Positions 59,701 to 61,213 of a DNA stretch of 64,000 bases are shown one piece after another. Position 1 is the stretch's first letter. Every line of letters starts with the position of its first letter. Under the pieces are notes generated by a model. That model was not told the origin of the DNA and did not search any database. It saw only the letters and a program-made list of their open reading frames with translations. The stretch spans positions 112,020-176,019 of the forward strand of contig JBAMJV010007134.1 of NCBI GenBank assembly GCA_037951105.1, written 5' to 3'. The stretch comes from Echinarachnius parma (Eukaryota > Echinodermata > Echinoidea > Clypeasteroida > Echinarachniidae). The position numbers were made by a program, and so were the translations under genes.

Positions 59701-59811
59701 GCTACCCCCTCTCTCCGGCCCATCCACCGCCGAGCCTTCCCCGCCTCTCTTGCTGGGCGAGCTCCCGCCCATATCGTACCCTTGGCTCTTCTTGCTGAAT
59801 ACCTTCCCCAT
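31..59811 (-). CDS. Giant multi-exon gene for an acidic, repeat-rich protein with a BASP1-like myristoylated head (gene model, 3' end outside window)
   Basis: The model joins about 22 minus-strand exons listed separately below. All chosen boundaries are AG/GT and phase 0, and the exon lengths are multiples of three (177, 57, 177, 84, 105, 72, 1092, 96, 96, 132, 102, 96, 1017, 78, 75, 1488, 75, 495, 75, 1833, 75 and 2712 nt), which is unlikely by chance. The head resembles BASP1; the body is rich in E, P, T, S, A, D and V, nearly free of Cys and aromatic residues, and should be disordered. The last exon in view ends in a splice donor at its left end, so the C-terminus is unseen. The family is not recognised beyond the N-terminus. 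Alternatives are a neurofilament-tail-like or titin-PEVK-like spring, or a gravin-type scaffold whose folded part lies downstream. Exon existence is well supported; exon order in mRNA is inferred. Confidence 0.75.
3114..3188 (-). CDS. Constant small exon, 25 codons
   Basis: APAETSDAVEETPSVATEPP then QQAPE; acceptor ttttttag, donor GAG|gtattt, 75 nt, phase 0. Protein identical to the 9,296 exon. Confidence 0.65.
3544..5376 (-). CDS. Giant repeat exon, 611 codons
   Basis: Begins APADTPIVLEETPSAETPDV after cccattttag and ends ...LPVTTEPSQEQATE at GAG|gtactt, 1833 nt, phase 0. Array of 11-13 residue units; an internal block of about 690 bp is repeated (for example 4,291 and 4,981 start the same motif). 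Its 5' 400 nt match those of the 31-2,742 exon at constant spacing. Acidic, Thr-Pro rich and without Cys. Confidence 0.75.
5745..5819 (-). CDS. Constant small exon, 25 codons
   Basis: Same as the 3,114 exon except for one changed residue (SDAVEE to SDTVEE). Acceptor ttttttag, donor GAG|gtattt, phase 0. Lies in the 2.63-kb tandem duplication. Confidence 0.65.
6175..6669 (-). CDS. Repeat exon, 165 codons (shortest of the large class)
   Basis: Begins APTDTPIVLEETLSAET after cccattttag and ends ...LPVTTEPSQEQATE at GAG|gtactt, 495 nt, phase 0. The first and last parts match the giant exons; the middle is contracted. About the last 130 nt are nearly identical to the end of the 3,544-5,376 exon. 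Confidence 0.72.
6670..7466 (-). other. Introns of older cassette copies
   Basis: 6,670-7,009 and 7,085-7,466 are recognisable but more diverged copies of the 2.7-3.5 kb introns. No coding signal apart from the exon between them. Confidence 0.6.
7010..7084 (-). CDS. Constant small exon, 25 codons
   Basis: ASAETTDAVEETQSVATEPP then QQAPE; acceptor cattttag, donor GAG|gtattt, 75 nt, phase 0. Differs from the 9,296 exon at a few positions only. Confidence 0.65.
7467..8954 (-). CDS. Giant repeat exon, 496 codons
   Basis: Begins APADKPIVLEETPSAET after cccattttag and ends ...LPVTTEPSHEHAPE at GAG|gtattt, 1488 nt, phase 0. Built from EETPSAETPDAV-type units mixed with EEKTDAVEEAP and EATPDAV variants; longer blocks (VGETPSSETTPDAVEE, EEKTDVVEEAPSEGTPDAVG) recur. 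No domain other than the repeat. Confidence 0.74.
8955..9785 (-). other. Introns of older cassette copies with a C/A homopolymer run
   Basis: 8,955-9,295 and 9,371-9,785 match the other cassette introns. A poly-C then poly-A tract lies at 9,039-9,074. Nothing else seen. Confidence 0.55.
9296..9370 (-). CDS. Constant small exon, 25 codons
   Basis: APAETSDAVEETPSVATEPP then QQAPE; acceptor ttttag, donor GAG|gtattt, 75 nt, phase 0. Its protein sequence is identical to the 3,114-3,188 exon although the flanking giant exons differ greatly in length. Confidence 0.65.
9786..9863 (-). CDS. Small repeat-type exon, 26 codons
   Basis: Begins APAETSDAIEETPSVMTETL and ends QEQAPE, acceptor taatttcag, donor GAG|gtactt, 78 nt, phase 0. 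A diverged version of the constant 25-codon exon. Confidence 0.6.
9864..10121 (-). other. Intron, no other feature
   Basis: AT-rich; conserved intron start next to the 9,863 exon's downstream neighbour is discussed in the findings. Confidence 0.4.
10122..11138 (-). CDS. Large repeat exon, 339 codons
   Basis: Begins APAETPIVLEETPSAET after atattttag and ends ...MVKEASQEKAPE at GAG|gtattt, 1017 nt, phase 0. The body is an array of a roughly 12-residue unit (EETPSAETPDAV and variants such as EETPSEEMTDAV, DTPSVETPDAV). A block with ATPDAVEKTPSAETPDQVEE occurs twice, so the array grew by internal duplication. Dense Thr-Pro sites and acidic charge; predicted disordered. Confidence 0.72.
11453..11548 (-). 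CDS. Small repeat-type exon, 32 codons
   Basis: Begins APPERLVAVEETPITVQETS and ends SVATEPPQQAPE, acceptor ccttttag, donor GAG|gtattt, 96 nt, phase 0. Nearly identical to the 13,255 exon, so these are tandem duplicates. Confidence 0.62.
12165..12266 (-). CDS. Small repeat-type exon, 34 codons
   Basis: Begins VAAEKLVAVEETPIMVDEIL and ends VATEPPQQEQAPE, acceptor cctttaag, donor GAG|gtactt, 102 nt, phase 0. Flanking intron sequence at 11.56-12.05 kb and 12.28-12.74 kb is also duplicated between neighbours. Confidence 0.6.
12834..12965 (-). CDS. Small repeat-type exon, 44 codons
   Basis: Begins AAAENPNIIEETPSAEKLVA and ends IPSVATEPPQQAPE, acceptor caatttag, donor GAG|gtattt, 132 nt, phase 0. 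It carries one EETPSAE unit more than the 32-codon sister exons: the first step of internal growth. Confidence 0.62.
13255..13350 (-). CDS. Small repeat-type exon, 32 codons
   Basis: Begins AAAERLVAVEETPITVQETS and ends SVAKEPPQQAPE, acceptor ccttttag, weak donor GAG|gtattt, 96 nt, phase 0. Founder-like form of the repeat exons: one or two VEETP units plus the constant EPPQQAPE end. Confidence 0.62.
13487..13582 (-). CDS. Exon: 32 codons
   Basis: Reads EPQAPESVEPASTESSEVAP then VIESTPEDAPAQ, acceptor gattaaag, donor CAG|gtaaga, 96 nt, phase 0. It is the last exon (5' to 3') with a strong donor before the weak-donor repeat exons begin. Confidence 0.62.
13583..14079 (-). other. Intron, AT-rich
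   Basis: No repeat with clear ends and no coding signal seen. Confidence 0.4.
14080..15171 (-). CDS. Exon: 364-codon Pro/Glu/Ala/Thr-rich segment
   Basis: Begins TEEVKPSEPAAEEPKVEASP after acceptor ttctgtgcag and ends ...PDEAESPE at donor GAG|gtagaa, 1092 nt, phase 0 at both ends. Short irregular motifs recur (PTPAEP, APSEPPQPEQ, APTEQAPAEP, STEVPLESTEAP). One Cys, no aromatic residues in most of its length; predicted disordered and acidic. Composition is very close to the BASP1 body. Unlike the 0-11 kb exons it is not a clean 12-residue array. It overlaps long antisense open frames that are a by-product of composition. Confidence 0.75.
15424..16575. mobile_element. hAT-like non-autonomous DNA transposon (GGCCCGA family)
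   Basis: Ends are CAGCGCTCGAAATTA on the left and the inverse of CAACGCTCGAAATTA on the right; direct repeats AGTTAGG (15,417-15,423 and 16,576-16,582) flank it. Sub-terminal blocks carry GGCCCG/CGGGCC palindromes next to CCAGTAAAA and CCACCAAAA. The CAGnG start and 7-8 bp target duplication fit hAT. No transposase frame; a poly-G run lies at 16,255-16,275. Confidence 0.6.
17033..17553. mobile_element. MITE with TTTAAAGGG(C/A)AATG ends
   Basis: Left end ttaaagggcaatg, right end the inverse catttccctttaa, about 520 bp; no coding frame. TTAA-type target not resolvable because the ends themselves contain TTAA. Confidence 0.5.
17690..17761 (-). CDS. Exon: 24 codons, acidic/proline-rich
   Basis: Reads EPAAEVTPVIEASTKDEPAP then QEPA, acceptor atctttcag, strong donor gtaagt, 72 nt, phase 0. 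Composition matches the exons at 13.5 kb (shared V-x-P-V-I-E-x-S). Isolated by about 2.5 kb and 13.6 kb of intron. Confidence 0.6.
18872..19092. mobile_element. MITE, CCCATATTCAT...GCTAGCTTAG family
   Basis: Left cccatattcattaaaccccg, right ...ttgaatatgagccc. The interior (AGTCCCCAACTAGGGTTAGC) matches 24,853-25,449 and parts of the introns at 11.9-12.0 and 12.6-12.7 kb. Confidence 0.5.
19318..19868. repeat. 16-bp minisatellite with 144-bp higher-order unit
   Basis: About 34 copies of CATTTGGTCTATGCTC-like units; variants (GTGTACGCC, TCTAAGCCC, CATATGG) recur every nine units, e.g. the CTACATTTGG variant at 19,481 and 19,625. 16 is not a multiple of three, so all plus frames read the same 16-residue repeat; the resulting ORFs are not genes. 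Confidence 0.8.
20161..20560. mobile_element. Mariner-like terminal fragment
   Basis: Starts TACAGGGTAGCCCAGAAAG, a sequence typical of mariner/IS630-type inverted-repeat ends with a TA target. The opposite end was not found and no transposase motif is visible, so this is a fragment at best. Confidence 0.3.
20570..20870. mobile_element. Single copy of the GAGGGCGCTCT short-repeat family
   Basis: Contains ACTCAAGAGGGCGCTCTCTA and TTGGTTTCAACCATTTTT, as in the 61.2-63.6 kb cluster. Confidence 0.45.
21070..21265 (+). mobile_element. Possible 3' end of a non-LTR retroelement
   Basis: Ends in AAATAAAATTGAAATTGAAA, a poly(A)-signal-like string running into an ATTGAA microsatellite, which is common at non-LTR retroelement 3' ends. 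No reverse-transcriptase frame is present in view. Confidence 0.25.
21764..22490 (+). mobile_element. Possible P-element-like fragment
   Basis: Begins TTAAAGGTATATACCGACAA and contains two GACGTCA motifs at 21,955-21,975 and the THAP-like remnant at 22,107-22,150. The right end was not identified. Confidence 0.3.
22107..22150 (+). pseudogene. Remnant of a THAP zinc-finger N-terminus, frameshifted
   Basis: The frame at 22,124-22,150 reads RCVAASCYN, the C-x4-C opening of THAP domains (typical RCVAAGCSN). The nearby ATG (22,107) is in another frame; a one-base deletion in the G run after it would explain the break. THAP domains open P-element-type transposases. The second zinc pair is not visible. 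Evidence is only about nine residues. Confidence 0.35.
22985..23100. repeat. Fragment of the GGCCAC/GTGGCC repeat family
   Basis: Repeated GGCCACCA and GTGGCC motifs with neighbouring AAACTC blocks, a diverged relative of the 15.4 kb hAT-like element; another fragment lies at 24,085-24,155. Confidence 0.35.
23123..23495. mobile_element. MITE, TCCATTAACTTTGT family (copy 1)
   Basis: Starts AAAGTGATCCATTAACTTTG; the same start occurs at 26,447 and 29,111. Inverted-end partner GTTAA(T/C)GGA(A/T)CACTTTT at about 23,480-23,500. Confidence 0.4.
24853..25449. mobile_element. MITE (GGGCCTATACTCAT family) split by a second MITE
   Basis: Outer ends gggcctatactcataaaa and the inverse ...ttttatgaatatgggccc. 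Interior continues across the insertion at 25,014-25,378. Related to 18,872-19,092. Confidence 0.55.
25014..25378. mobile_element. MITE, AAAGGGA(T/C)TAGTAAC family, nested
   Basis: Ends AAAGGGACTTAGTAAC and GTTACTAGATCCCTTT. The same family lies at 36,709-37,080 and 58,008-58,325, and a partial at 35,232. Confidence 0.6.
25726..25810. repeat. Poly-G / poly-C hairpin-prone run
   Basis: A G run of about 20 (25,731-25,751) is followed by a C run of about 30 (25,770-25,796) and A9. Prone to polymerase slippage and assembly error. Confidence 0.7.
25929..26326. mobile_element. MITE, AAAGGGGACCACCAGGC family (copy 1)
   Basis: Left aaaggggaccaccaggcaaa, right gtggtggtacccttta; copy 2 at 52,533-52,983 shares the same ends and interior. 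Confidence 0.6.
26447..26822. mobile_element. MITE, TCCATTAACTTTGT family (copy 2)
   Basis: Left ttaaagcgatgcattaactt, right ...caaagttaacagatcacttt (approximate inverse). No coding frame. Confidence 0.45.
27025..28250. mobile_element. hAT-like element, GGCCCGA family, with 8-bp target duplication
   Basis: GCCTTATT flanks both sides (27,017-27,024 and 28,251-28,258). Ends CAACGCTCGAAATTGG and the inverse of AACCCTCGAAATTAAC. An internal end-like TAATTTCGAGCATTGG at about 28,045 shows a composite structure. No transposase. Confidence 0.65.
28492..28682. mobile_element. MITE, GTATTCTGAAAACGATTTTA family
   Basis: Near-palindrome of about 190 bp, long arms containing TACGTCA; relatives at 29,943-30,719 and 58,324-58,502. 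Confidence 0.55.
29111..29430. mobile_element. MITE, TCCATTAACTTTGT family (copy 3, partial)
   Basis: Left part aaagctatccattaactttg matches 23,123 and 26,447. The right end was not found. Confidence 0.35.
29943..30719. mobile_element. MITE, GGGGGTGTATTCTGAAAATC family, 777 bp
   Basis: Perfect terminal inverted repeat of more than 20 bp; the interior has several direct repeats of TATTCTGAAAACTCTC, so the element has expanded internally. Confidence 0.6.
30720..31026. mobile_element. GGGCAAG/CTTGCCC repeat
   Basis: Starts GGGCTCTACAAGC, with TTGCCCAGGGCAAG and TTGCCCGACTGGGCAAG blocks. It abuts and truncates the decayed mini-exon at 31,027. Relatives at 55,590-56,747 and 57,900. Confidence 0.45.
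31027..31215 (-). pseudogene. Decayed copies of the mini-exon
   Basis: One copy (about 31,145-31,215) keeps the GSETNAAALHH-type core, but the donor GT is lost where sisters have CAGgta. The next copy (from about 31,074) keeps the gtacag acceptor, then reads NKPK and stops. It is cut off at about 31,027 by a repeat carrying the GGGCAAG/CTTGCCC motif. No functional splice pair remains. Confidence 0.5.
31399..31503 (-). CDS. Tandem copy of the mini-exon (35 codons)
   Basis: Reads NKPHTAATNHASQEAGRKSN then TPTSQAASKDIQPAL, acceptor actgtacag, donor CTG|gtaaaa, phase 0, 105 nt. It is clearly homologous to the 31,571 and 31,758 exons over the SQAAS.D.QPA end. More Lys/Asn-rich than its sisters, so it may be drifting. 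Confidence 0.5.
31571..31654 (-). CDS. Tandem copy of the previous exon, shortened (28 codons)
   Basis: Its end (SNAAASQAASEDDQPAQ, donor gtagaaa) is nearly identical to the 31,758 exon. The acceptor used by its sister (tatacag at 31,683) would give 112 nt and a stop because of a 7-nt insertion. An acceptor at 31,655 (gcagag|ATAATG) restores 84 nt in phase 0. Either a frame-saving acceptor shift or a dying copy. Confidence 0.35.
31758..31934 (-). CDS. Exon: 59-codon A/P/E/S-rich segment
   Basis: Begins SGKGEERQGKSGESSKAAEP and ends ...AASEDDQPAQ. The acceptor is attttgtag, the donor CAG|gtaaaa, both phase 0, 177 nt. The Gly/Lys/Ser start followed by TPAPPATPETALASQ is strongly BASP1-like in composition. 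It is the 5'-most of a tandem row of related mini-exons (next copies at 31.57, 31.40 and 31.1 kb). Confidence 0.65.
32757..32977. mobile_element. GC-rich MITE with TTAA target (piggyBac-like)
   Basis: About 38-bp inverted repeats built on CAGAGCCGACTCGACCCGAT; TTAA lies on both sides (32,753-32,756 and 32,978-32,981). 221 bp, CpG-rich in AT-rich surroundings, non-coding. Confidence 0.6.
33157..33376. mobile_element. Short GGCCCGA-family hAT-like element
   Basis: Ends CAGTTCTCGAAATTAG and the inverse of CAATGCTCGAAATATAG; the interior has weaker GGGCCAC motifs. Confidence 0.5.
33862..34649. mobile_element. MITE (ACCGTAAATCTCCGTGTATA) carrying a nested MITE
   Basis: Outer inverted repeat ACCGTAAATCTCCGTGTATA at both ends with TA flanks (Tc1/mariner-like target). 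Long inner arms also match in inverse (GGCATGA.AA blocks at 33,980 and 34,535). Confidence 0.6.
34039..34197. mobile_element. Nested palindromic MITE (ACCGTATTTGTCGGTGTATT)
   Basis: 159 bp, ends taccgtatttg and caaatacggta, A-run and T-run in the centre, TA target. Confidence 0.6.
34753..35082. mobile_element. MITE, AAAGGGGAAGGAAA family (copy 1)
   Basis: Left AAAGGGGAAGGAAACGC; the interior (TCGTATATTTCCTCTTGG) matches 36,105-36,495. Right end poorly defined. Confidence 0.45.
36015..36108. mobile_element. 94-bp TTAACCC palindromic repeat (copy 1)
   Basis: Ends TTAACCCTTTCAGGAC and GTCCTGAACGGGTTAA with TATAACATGCATTCTCCATAG inside. Other copies at 42,905-43,005, 43,114-43,388 (interrupted) and 48,186-48,285. 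Confidence 0.6.
36105..36495. mobile_element. MITE, AAAGGGGAAGGAAA family (copy 2)
   Basis: Left ttaaaggggaaggaaa, right tttccttcccctttat; directly abuts the previous element and shares its TTAA. Confidence 0.6.
36709..37080. mobile_element. MITE, AAAGGGA(T/C)TAGTAAC family, inverted copy
   Basis: Starts GGGATCTAGTAACTTTGTTG and ends in CCTAGTCCCTTTA; the inverse orientation of 25,014-25,378. Confidence 0.6.
37484..37690. repeat. GGTACC-ended element
   Basis: ACGGTACCCTGGGGTACC at the left and ACGGTACCCCGGGGTAC at the right bracket about 200 bp with CGCCATTTTG and CAAGATGGCG inverted motifs. Possible MITE. Confidence 0.35.
38977..39330. repeat. AGAGCCCC/TAGCCCC repeat, two copies
   Basis: Blocks with AGGGCGAATTAGCCCCAGAA, AAATGCCCAAAAGAGCCC and AAGTAGCCCC recur here and at 46,030-46,200. 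Confidence 0.45.
39618..39810. repeat. Low-complexity AAT/AATA tract
   Basis: Preceded by a C run and consisting almost wholly of A and T in AATA-type repeats. No function seen. Confidence 0.7.
40089..40363. mobile_element. MITE, GGGGTGTTTCACAAAGAT family
   Basis: Terminal inverted repeat GGGGTGTTTCACAAAGAT; a related copy ends near 22,970. Followed by a long C run (40,362-40,397). Confidence 0.55.
40684..41013. mobile_element. MITE with CACCCCATTCATACTTGC ends
   Basis: 18-bp perfect terminal inverted repeat, 330 bp, internal direct repeats of GCTCGGCACTGGC. No coding frame. Confidence 0.6.
41613..41771 (-). CDS. Candidate alternative first exon encoding a membrane anchor (53 codons)
   Basis: ATG at 41,771 opens MHSLDVLELVGFVSLFLVFT and ends ...SGKYSLQGALNAT at a strong donor (ACG|gtgagt), phase 0. 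Residues about 7-36 are continuously hydrophobic (one long transmembrane segment). Asp/Glu precede it and Arg/Lys follow it, so the positive-inside rule puts the C-terminal side in the cytosol. Spliced to the phase-0 exon at 31,934 it would anchor the same acidic body by a TM helix instead of a myristate. A competing acceptor (tttttcag) at 41,698 would leave only the 16-codon start MATSGKYSLQGALNAT. It could also belong to another gene. Confidence 0.4.
41772..42163. promoter_or_regulatory. CpG-rich interval between divergent candidate first exons
   Basis: This stretch is clearly GC- and CpG-richer than its AT-rich surroundings, with several ACGACG/GCGG clusters and a TGATGTCA CRE-like half site near 42,080. 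It lies between the minus-strand membrane-anchor exon (41,771) and the plus-strand candidate gene starting at 42,164, as expected for a bidirectional promoter. All frames are poor in stops, which explains the long ORFs here; I do not treat those as coding. Confidence 0.35.
42164..42844 (+). CDS. Candidate tiny three-exon gene, Cys-rich 50-residue product
   Basis: Exon 1 (42,164-42,181) MSAATE ends GAG|gtacga. Exon 2 (42,355-42,453, 33 codons) has an excellent acceptor (ttcttcatcttttgcag) and donor (CAT|gtaaga), and reads VHKESIFKKNDPRKCFVKCF then YICNGEECQIEIH. Exon 3 (42,809-42,844) follows ctttttag and reads TCYPRRDKCHP then TGA. All joins are phase 0. Six Cys fall in exons 2-3 with spacing C-x3-C-x3-C-x4-C-x6-C-x6-C. 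There is no signal peptide; the exon 1 frame is open upstream for about 390 nt without another ATG, so the true 5' end may lie in another exon. Not recognised. It could be a chance assembly or the 5' part of a larger plus-strand gene. Confidence 0.35.
42905..43005. mobile_element. TTAACCC palindromic repeat (copy 2)
   Basis: Same structure as 36,015-36,108; the right end has lost one T (GGGTAAAA). Confidence 0.5.
43192..43377. mobile_element. Palindromic MITE inserted into a TTAACCC repeat
   Basis: Ends GGAGGGTGTTTCACAAG / inverse; the interior has ACACATTTTTATGGTGGCAT and its inverse. Host repeat sequence resumes on both sides (CCAGTCCTG | CTGAATGGGTTAA). Confidence 0.6.
43704..43992. mobile_element. 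Long-arm palindromic MITE (GTATCGGAAATAATATCG)
   Basis: 289 bp with arms of about 95 bp, nearly perfect (for example ATCATGACGTTTTGTATGCC against its inverse). Very long hairpin for its size, so probably young. Confidence 0.65.
44899..45163. mobile_element. Inverted-repeat element (GTCACATATCACCGGATAGC)
   Basis: About 265 bp; left GTCACATATCACCGGATAGC, right inverse with GATGATATGTGAC. GC-richer than the flanks; the interior encodes nothing recognisable. Confidence 0.5.
45164..46029. other. Intron space without recognised features
   Basis: AT-rich; one 111-codon minus frame at 45,670-46,005 has no splice or homology support. Confidence 0.35.
46030..46530. repeat. AGAGCCCC repeat followed by a roughly 170-bp tandem duplication
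   Basis: 46,245-46,350 and 46,425-46,530 share CTTATAGATGACCATT and CTACTGGCACCAAGAACTT. Confidence 0.5.
46733..46980. repeat. Tandem repeat, about 70-85 bp, four diverged units
   Basis: Each unit opens AAAACATCTTCTTTGCAAT and contains GAGCTGAGAGGCCTTT-like sequence. Function unknown. Confidence 0.55.
47133..47371. mobile_element. MITE with GTTTCATGAAACGCTC ends
   Basis: GGGGCCCCCGTTTCATGAAA on the left, inverse GAGCGTTTCATGAAACAGGACCC-type end on the right, about 239 bp. Confidence 0.55.
48186..48285. repeat. TTAACCC palindromic repeat (copy 4, diverged)
   Basis: Contains TATAACATGAGGTCTCATTA and GGGGACCAGTCCTGAAC. Confidence 0.4.
49457..49495 (-). CDS. Candidate alternative first exon (13 codons)
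   Basis: ATG opens MDGNKPTDAADVQ, followed by a good donor (CAG|gtaaca) in phase 0, so it can splice to any downstream exon of the gene. A CCAAT motif lies about 190 nt upstream on the same strand (near 49,680). It could instead be an internal exon of 66 nt, since a strong acceptor (ttttcttctttgtag) lies 27 nt upstream of the ATG with the frame open between. The start context is weak (T at -3). Confidence 0.35.
50390..50536. repeat. GGCCCGA-family fragment
   Basis: TTCGGGCCAGTGTAATG, CACCGGGCCAGCAGGCC and the end GGTTTTGAGCATTG mark a partial copy of the 15.4 kb family. Confidence 0.45.
51158..51635. mobile_element. MITE with AACCCCTTCTTAAT ends and TAA target (Harbinger-like)
   Basis: Inverted repeat AACCCCTTCTTAAT; TAA flanks both sides (51,155-51,157 and 51,636-51,638), fitting PIF/Harbinger TWA targets. 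The interior is GC-rich with many CCTGATGT/GACGTCA sub-repeats and no credible protein. Confidence 0.6.
52533..52983. mobile_element. MITE, AAAGGGGACCACCAGGC family (copy 2)
   Basis: Ends ttaaaggggaccaccaggc and ggtggtggtacccttta; longer than copy 1 by an internal GC-rich stretch near 52,740-52,830. Confidence 0.6.
53891..53947 (-). CDS. Exon 2: 19-codon basic microexon
   Basis: Encodes VTKIGKKRKRLSKIFTHHH. The acceptor has a pyrimidine tract and ends attacag; the donor is a strong CAT|gtaagt. The length is exactly 57 nt and both ends are phase 0, so it fits between exon 1 (ends phase 0) and the exon at 31,934 (starts phase 0). The KKRKRLSKIF core is a cluster of Lys/Arg around a Ser with flanking hydrophobics, like the calmodulin- and phosphoinositide-binding effector domain of MARCKS. 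Next to a myristoylated head this would be a second membrane contact that Ser phosphorylation could switch off. The only doubt is that so short an exon could arise by chance. Confidence 0.55.
53948..55589 (-). other. Intron 1, distal part, nothing recognised
   Basis: AT-rich single-copy-like sequence and the TTTG repeat only. Confidence 0.35.
55147..55200. repeat. TTTG simple repeat
   Basis: TTTGTTTG-type microsatellite with T runs; no gene. Confidence 0.6.
55590..56747. mobile_element. CTTGCCC/GGGCAAG hAT-like element containing a nested element
   Basis: Outer sub-ends CACACTAACTTTTTTC with TTGCCCATTCGGGCAA on the left, GGGCATTAGGGCAAGTGCTA then GAGCTCTG on the right. The middle is occupied by the 55,685-56,552 element. 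Confidence 0.45.
55685..56552. mobile_element. Nested element with internal 315-bp direct duplication
   Basis: Inverted ends AGAGCTGAGTCAAATTG / AATATTTGATTTGACTCAGC with CGATATCCGACCGT blocks near both ends. Inside, TAATCCCCATTCGATAGATT and the following roughly 290 bp occur twice (55,806 and 56,121). Confidence 0.55.
56748..58007 (-). other. Intron 1, middle part, nothing recognised
   Basis: No coding signal; a short CTTGCCC fragment near 57,910. Confidence 0.35.
58008..58325. mobile_element. MITE, AAAGGGA(T/C)TAGTAAC family (copy 3)
   Basis: Starts AAAGGGATCTAGTATCTTTG and ends GTAACTAGATCC; abuts the next MITE, so the terminal CCTTT is missing. Confidence 0.5.
58324..58502. mobile_element. 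Perfectly palindromic MITE, GGGGGTGTATTCTGAAAACG
   Basis: 179 bp with arms of about 60 bp nearly identical, including ATGTATTGTATCTACGTCA. Same family as 28,492 and 29,943. Confidence 0.65.
59635..59811 (-). CDS. Exon 1: N-myristoylated BASP1-like head, 59 codons
   Basis: Starts MGKVFSKKSQGYDMGG and ends in ...NGRAATEGK before a GT donor (gtattc), phase 0. Gly2 with Ser6 fits the N-myristoylation rule (M-G-x-x-x-S/T), and Lys7-Lys8 can add electrostatic membrane binding. Vertebrate BASP1 begins MGGKLSKKKKGYN, so the G-K-x-x-S-K-K...G-Y layout matches. The remaining residues are Ser/Gly/Lys/Glu-rich. The start is supported by a good context (A at -3, G at +4), GC-rich surroundings and a TATA-like box about 80 nt upstream. 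The reading frame runs on past the donor for some 60 codons to a stop at 59,449, but that tail looks like intron. Homology to BASP1 is by eye and short. Confidence 0.72.
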
Positions 59812-59839
59812 TTTAGCTTAGTGCACTCGCGCTTTCTCC

Positions 59840-59900
59840 TTCCGCCACAAAACACAATATTTCACACGGTTCTTCAGCTCAGTTATGGTATTTAAATTCC
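59840..59900 (-). promoter_or_regulatory. Candidate core promoter of the myristoylated isoform
   Basis: On the minus strand a TATA-like TTTAAATA lies at 59,889-59,896, about 80 nt before the exon 1 ATG, leaving room for a start near 59,860 and a leader of about 50 nt. The leader is GC-richer than the surroundings, with CpGs just before the ATG. A second CpG-rich patch at 60,280-60,350 may be part of the regulatory region. No start-site data are available. Confidence 0.35.
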
Positions 59901-61213
59901 ACGATTTGGTGATTGCTCTCAGCTCAGCATGCATGCAGTGACAAACTTCACACGTGTGGAATCCGATTGATGCACTGAATCTATTATGTGTTGATCAGCT
60001 CACGATCACTCAAACCCTAGATAAAACAAACTTATATTTGTCCAACACTAATATCATATATCAGGCTTGAGGGTATCCTTCTATCACGAGCTCCGAAACT
60101 AGTTATTCCGATATAGTCTAGGTCTAGAGCACACGTTGTATGATAATAATTAAACCGTTTATAAAACGTGTCAAAAGTTTGGGTACCTTGCGCAAGACAA
60201 GGGGTAAGCTCGTGACAGCTATGCAATTGGTTTCGGGCAAGCTCAGATCACTCTAATCTCAGCAACACATGTAATGGCATGCAAACGGCGCGTGCATCCA
60301 TCCGGCTCACCGTCGCGCGCCGATCGTAACACACGTACCGCGCTAATTCCCAGATTGGTGTCATGTCTGATGTCTACTTTGCAGTTTTTGCACCAAATTA
60401 TAAATCGCGCCGACTGTGGATCGTTTTGCATGGTTGAGTTTATATTCAGAGAGGTGGGAGTCGCCTACCTCCCAGGTTTAATTGATAGGGAGAAATGATT
60501 GTTCCCCTGTGGAAATTCAAGATTTTTTTTTATTCAAGTTTGTTTTATCCAGTTTTATCCAGTGTCACCCCCCCTTTACCCGGAAAATACATGGATAAAC
60601 ATAGAGGCCCGAATTCTCATCAGTGGCTCAACTTGAGCCTGGCCTTAAAAGACAAAGACTACCGGTAATCAGTTAACCCACTTTTGTACCAGCAGACCTA
60701 TTGTCTCATTGCTATGGTCCCCGGAGATATTCCAATGGTTTTCTTTCATTCAAACAAGTTAGTCCCTAGAGTTCTGATTATTGGCATATCCCTTTGAAAT
60801 TCAGTCATAGTATATAGACGGTCATCAGCCAAATTGAATCCTGGATCATCCTGGACTTCGGCTGGTGACCTGTTATAATATGACTGAATTTCAAGGGCCA
60901 ATTGTCCTGATGAATTATAACTGAACTCAAGAATAACAAAATAAAATAATATAAATTACCAAAATACACAAATTCGTTATAATTATTTTATCTAAGCAAA
61001 TTCATTAAATTACCTTTCACCAAAGACGAACTCAACATTGAACCTAGCTTATATAGACCTCATGAACAAAAAGTATAATTACAAAATAATAAAACCGAAA
61101 TGAATATAAGTCTACATTAATATCAACAAAAAGTAATTAACTAATACAAGCTTGCACCATGACTAACACATATAGTAAATAGGATAAGTAAAGAGAGTAC
61201 AGTGTTGGTCAAA
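59901..61213. other. Upstream region of the gene
   Basis: CpG-rich patch at 60,280-60,350, otherwise AT-rich. No second gene is visible up to the repeat cluster. Confidence 0.35.
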
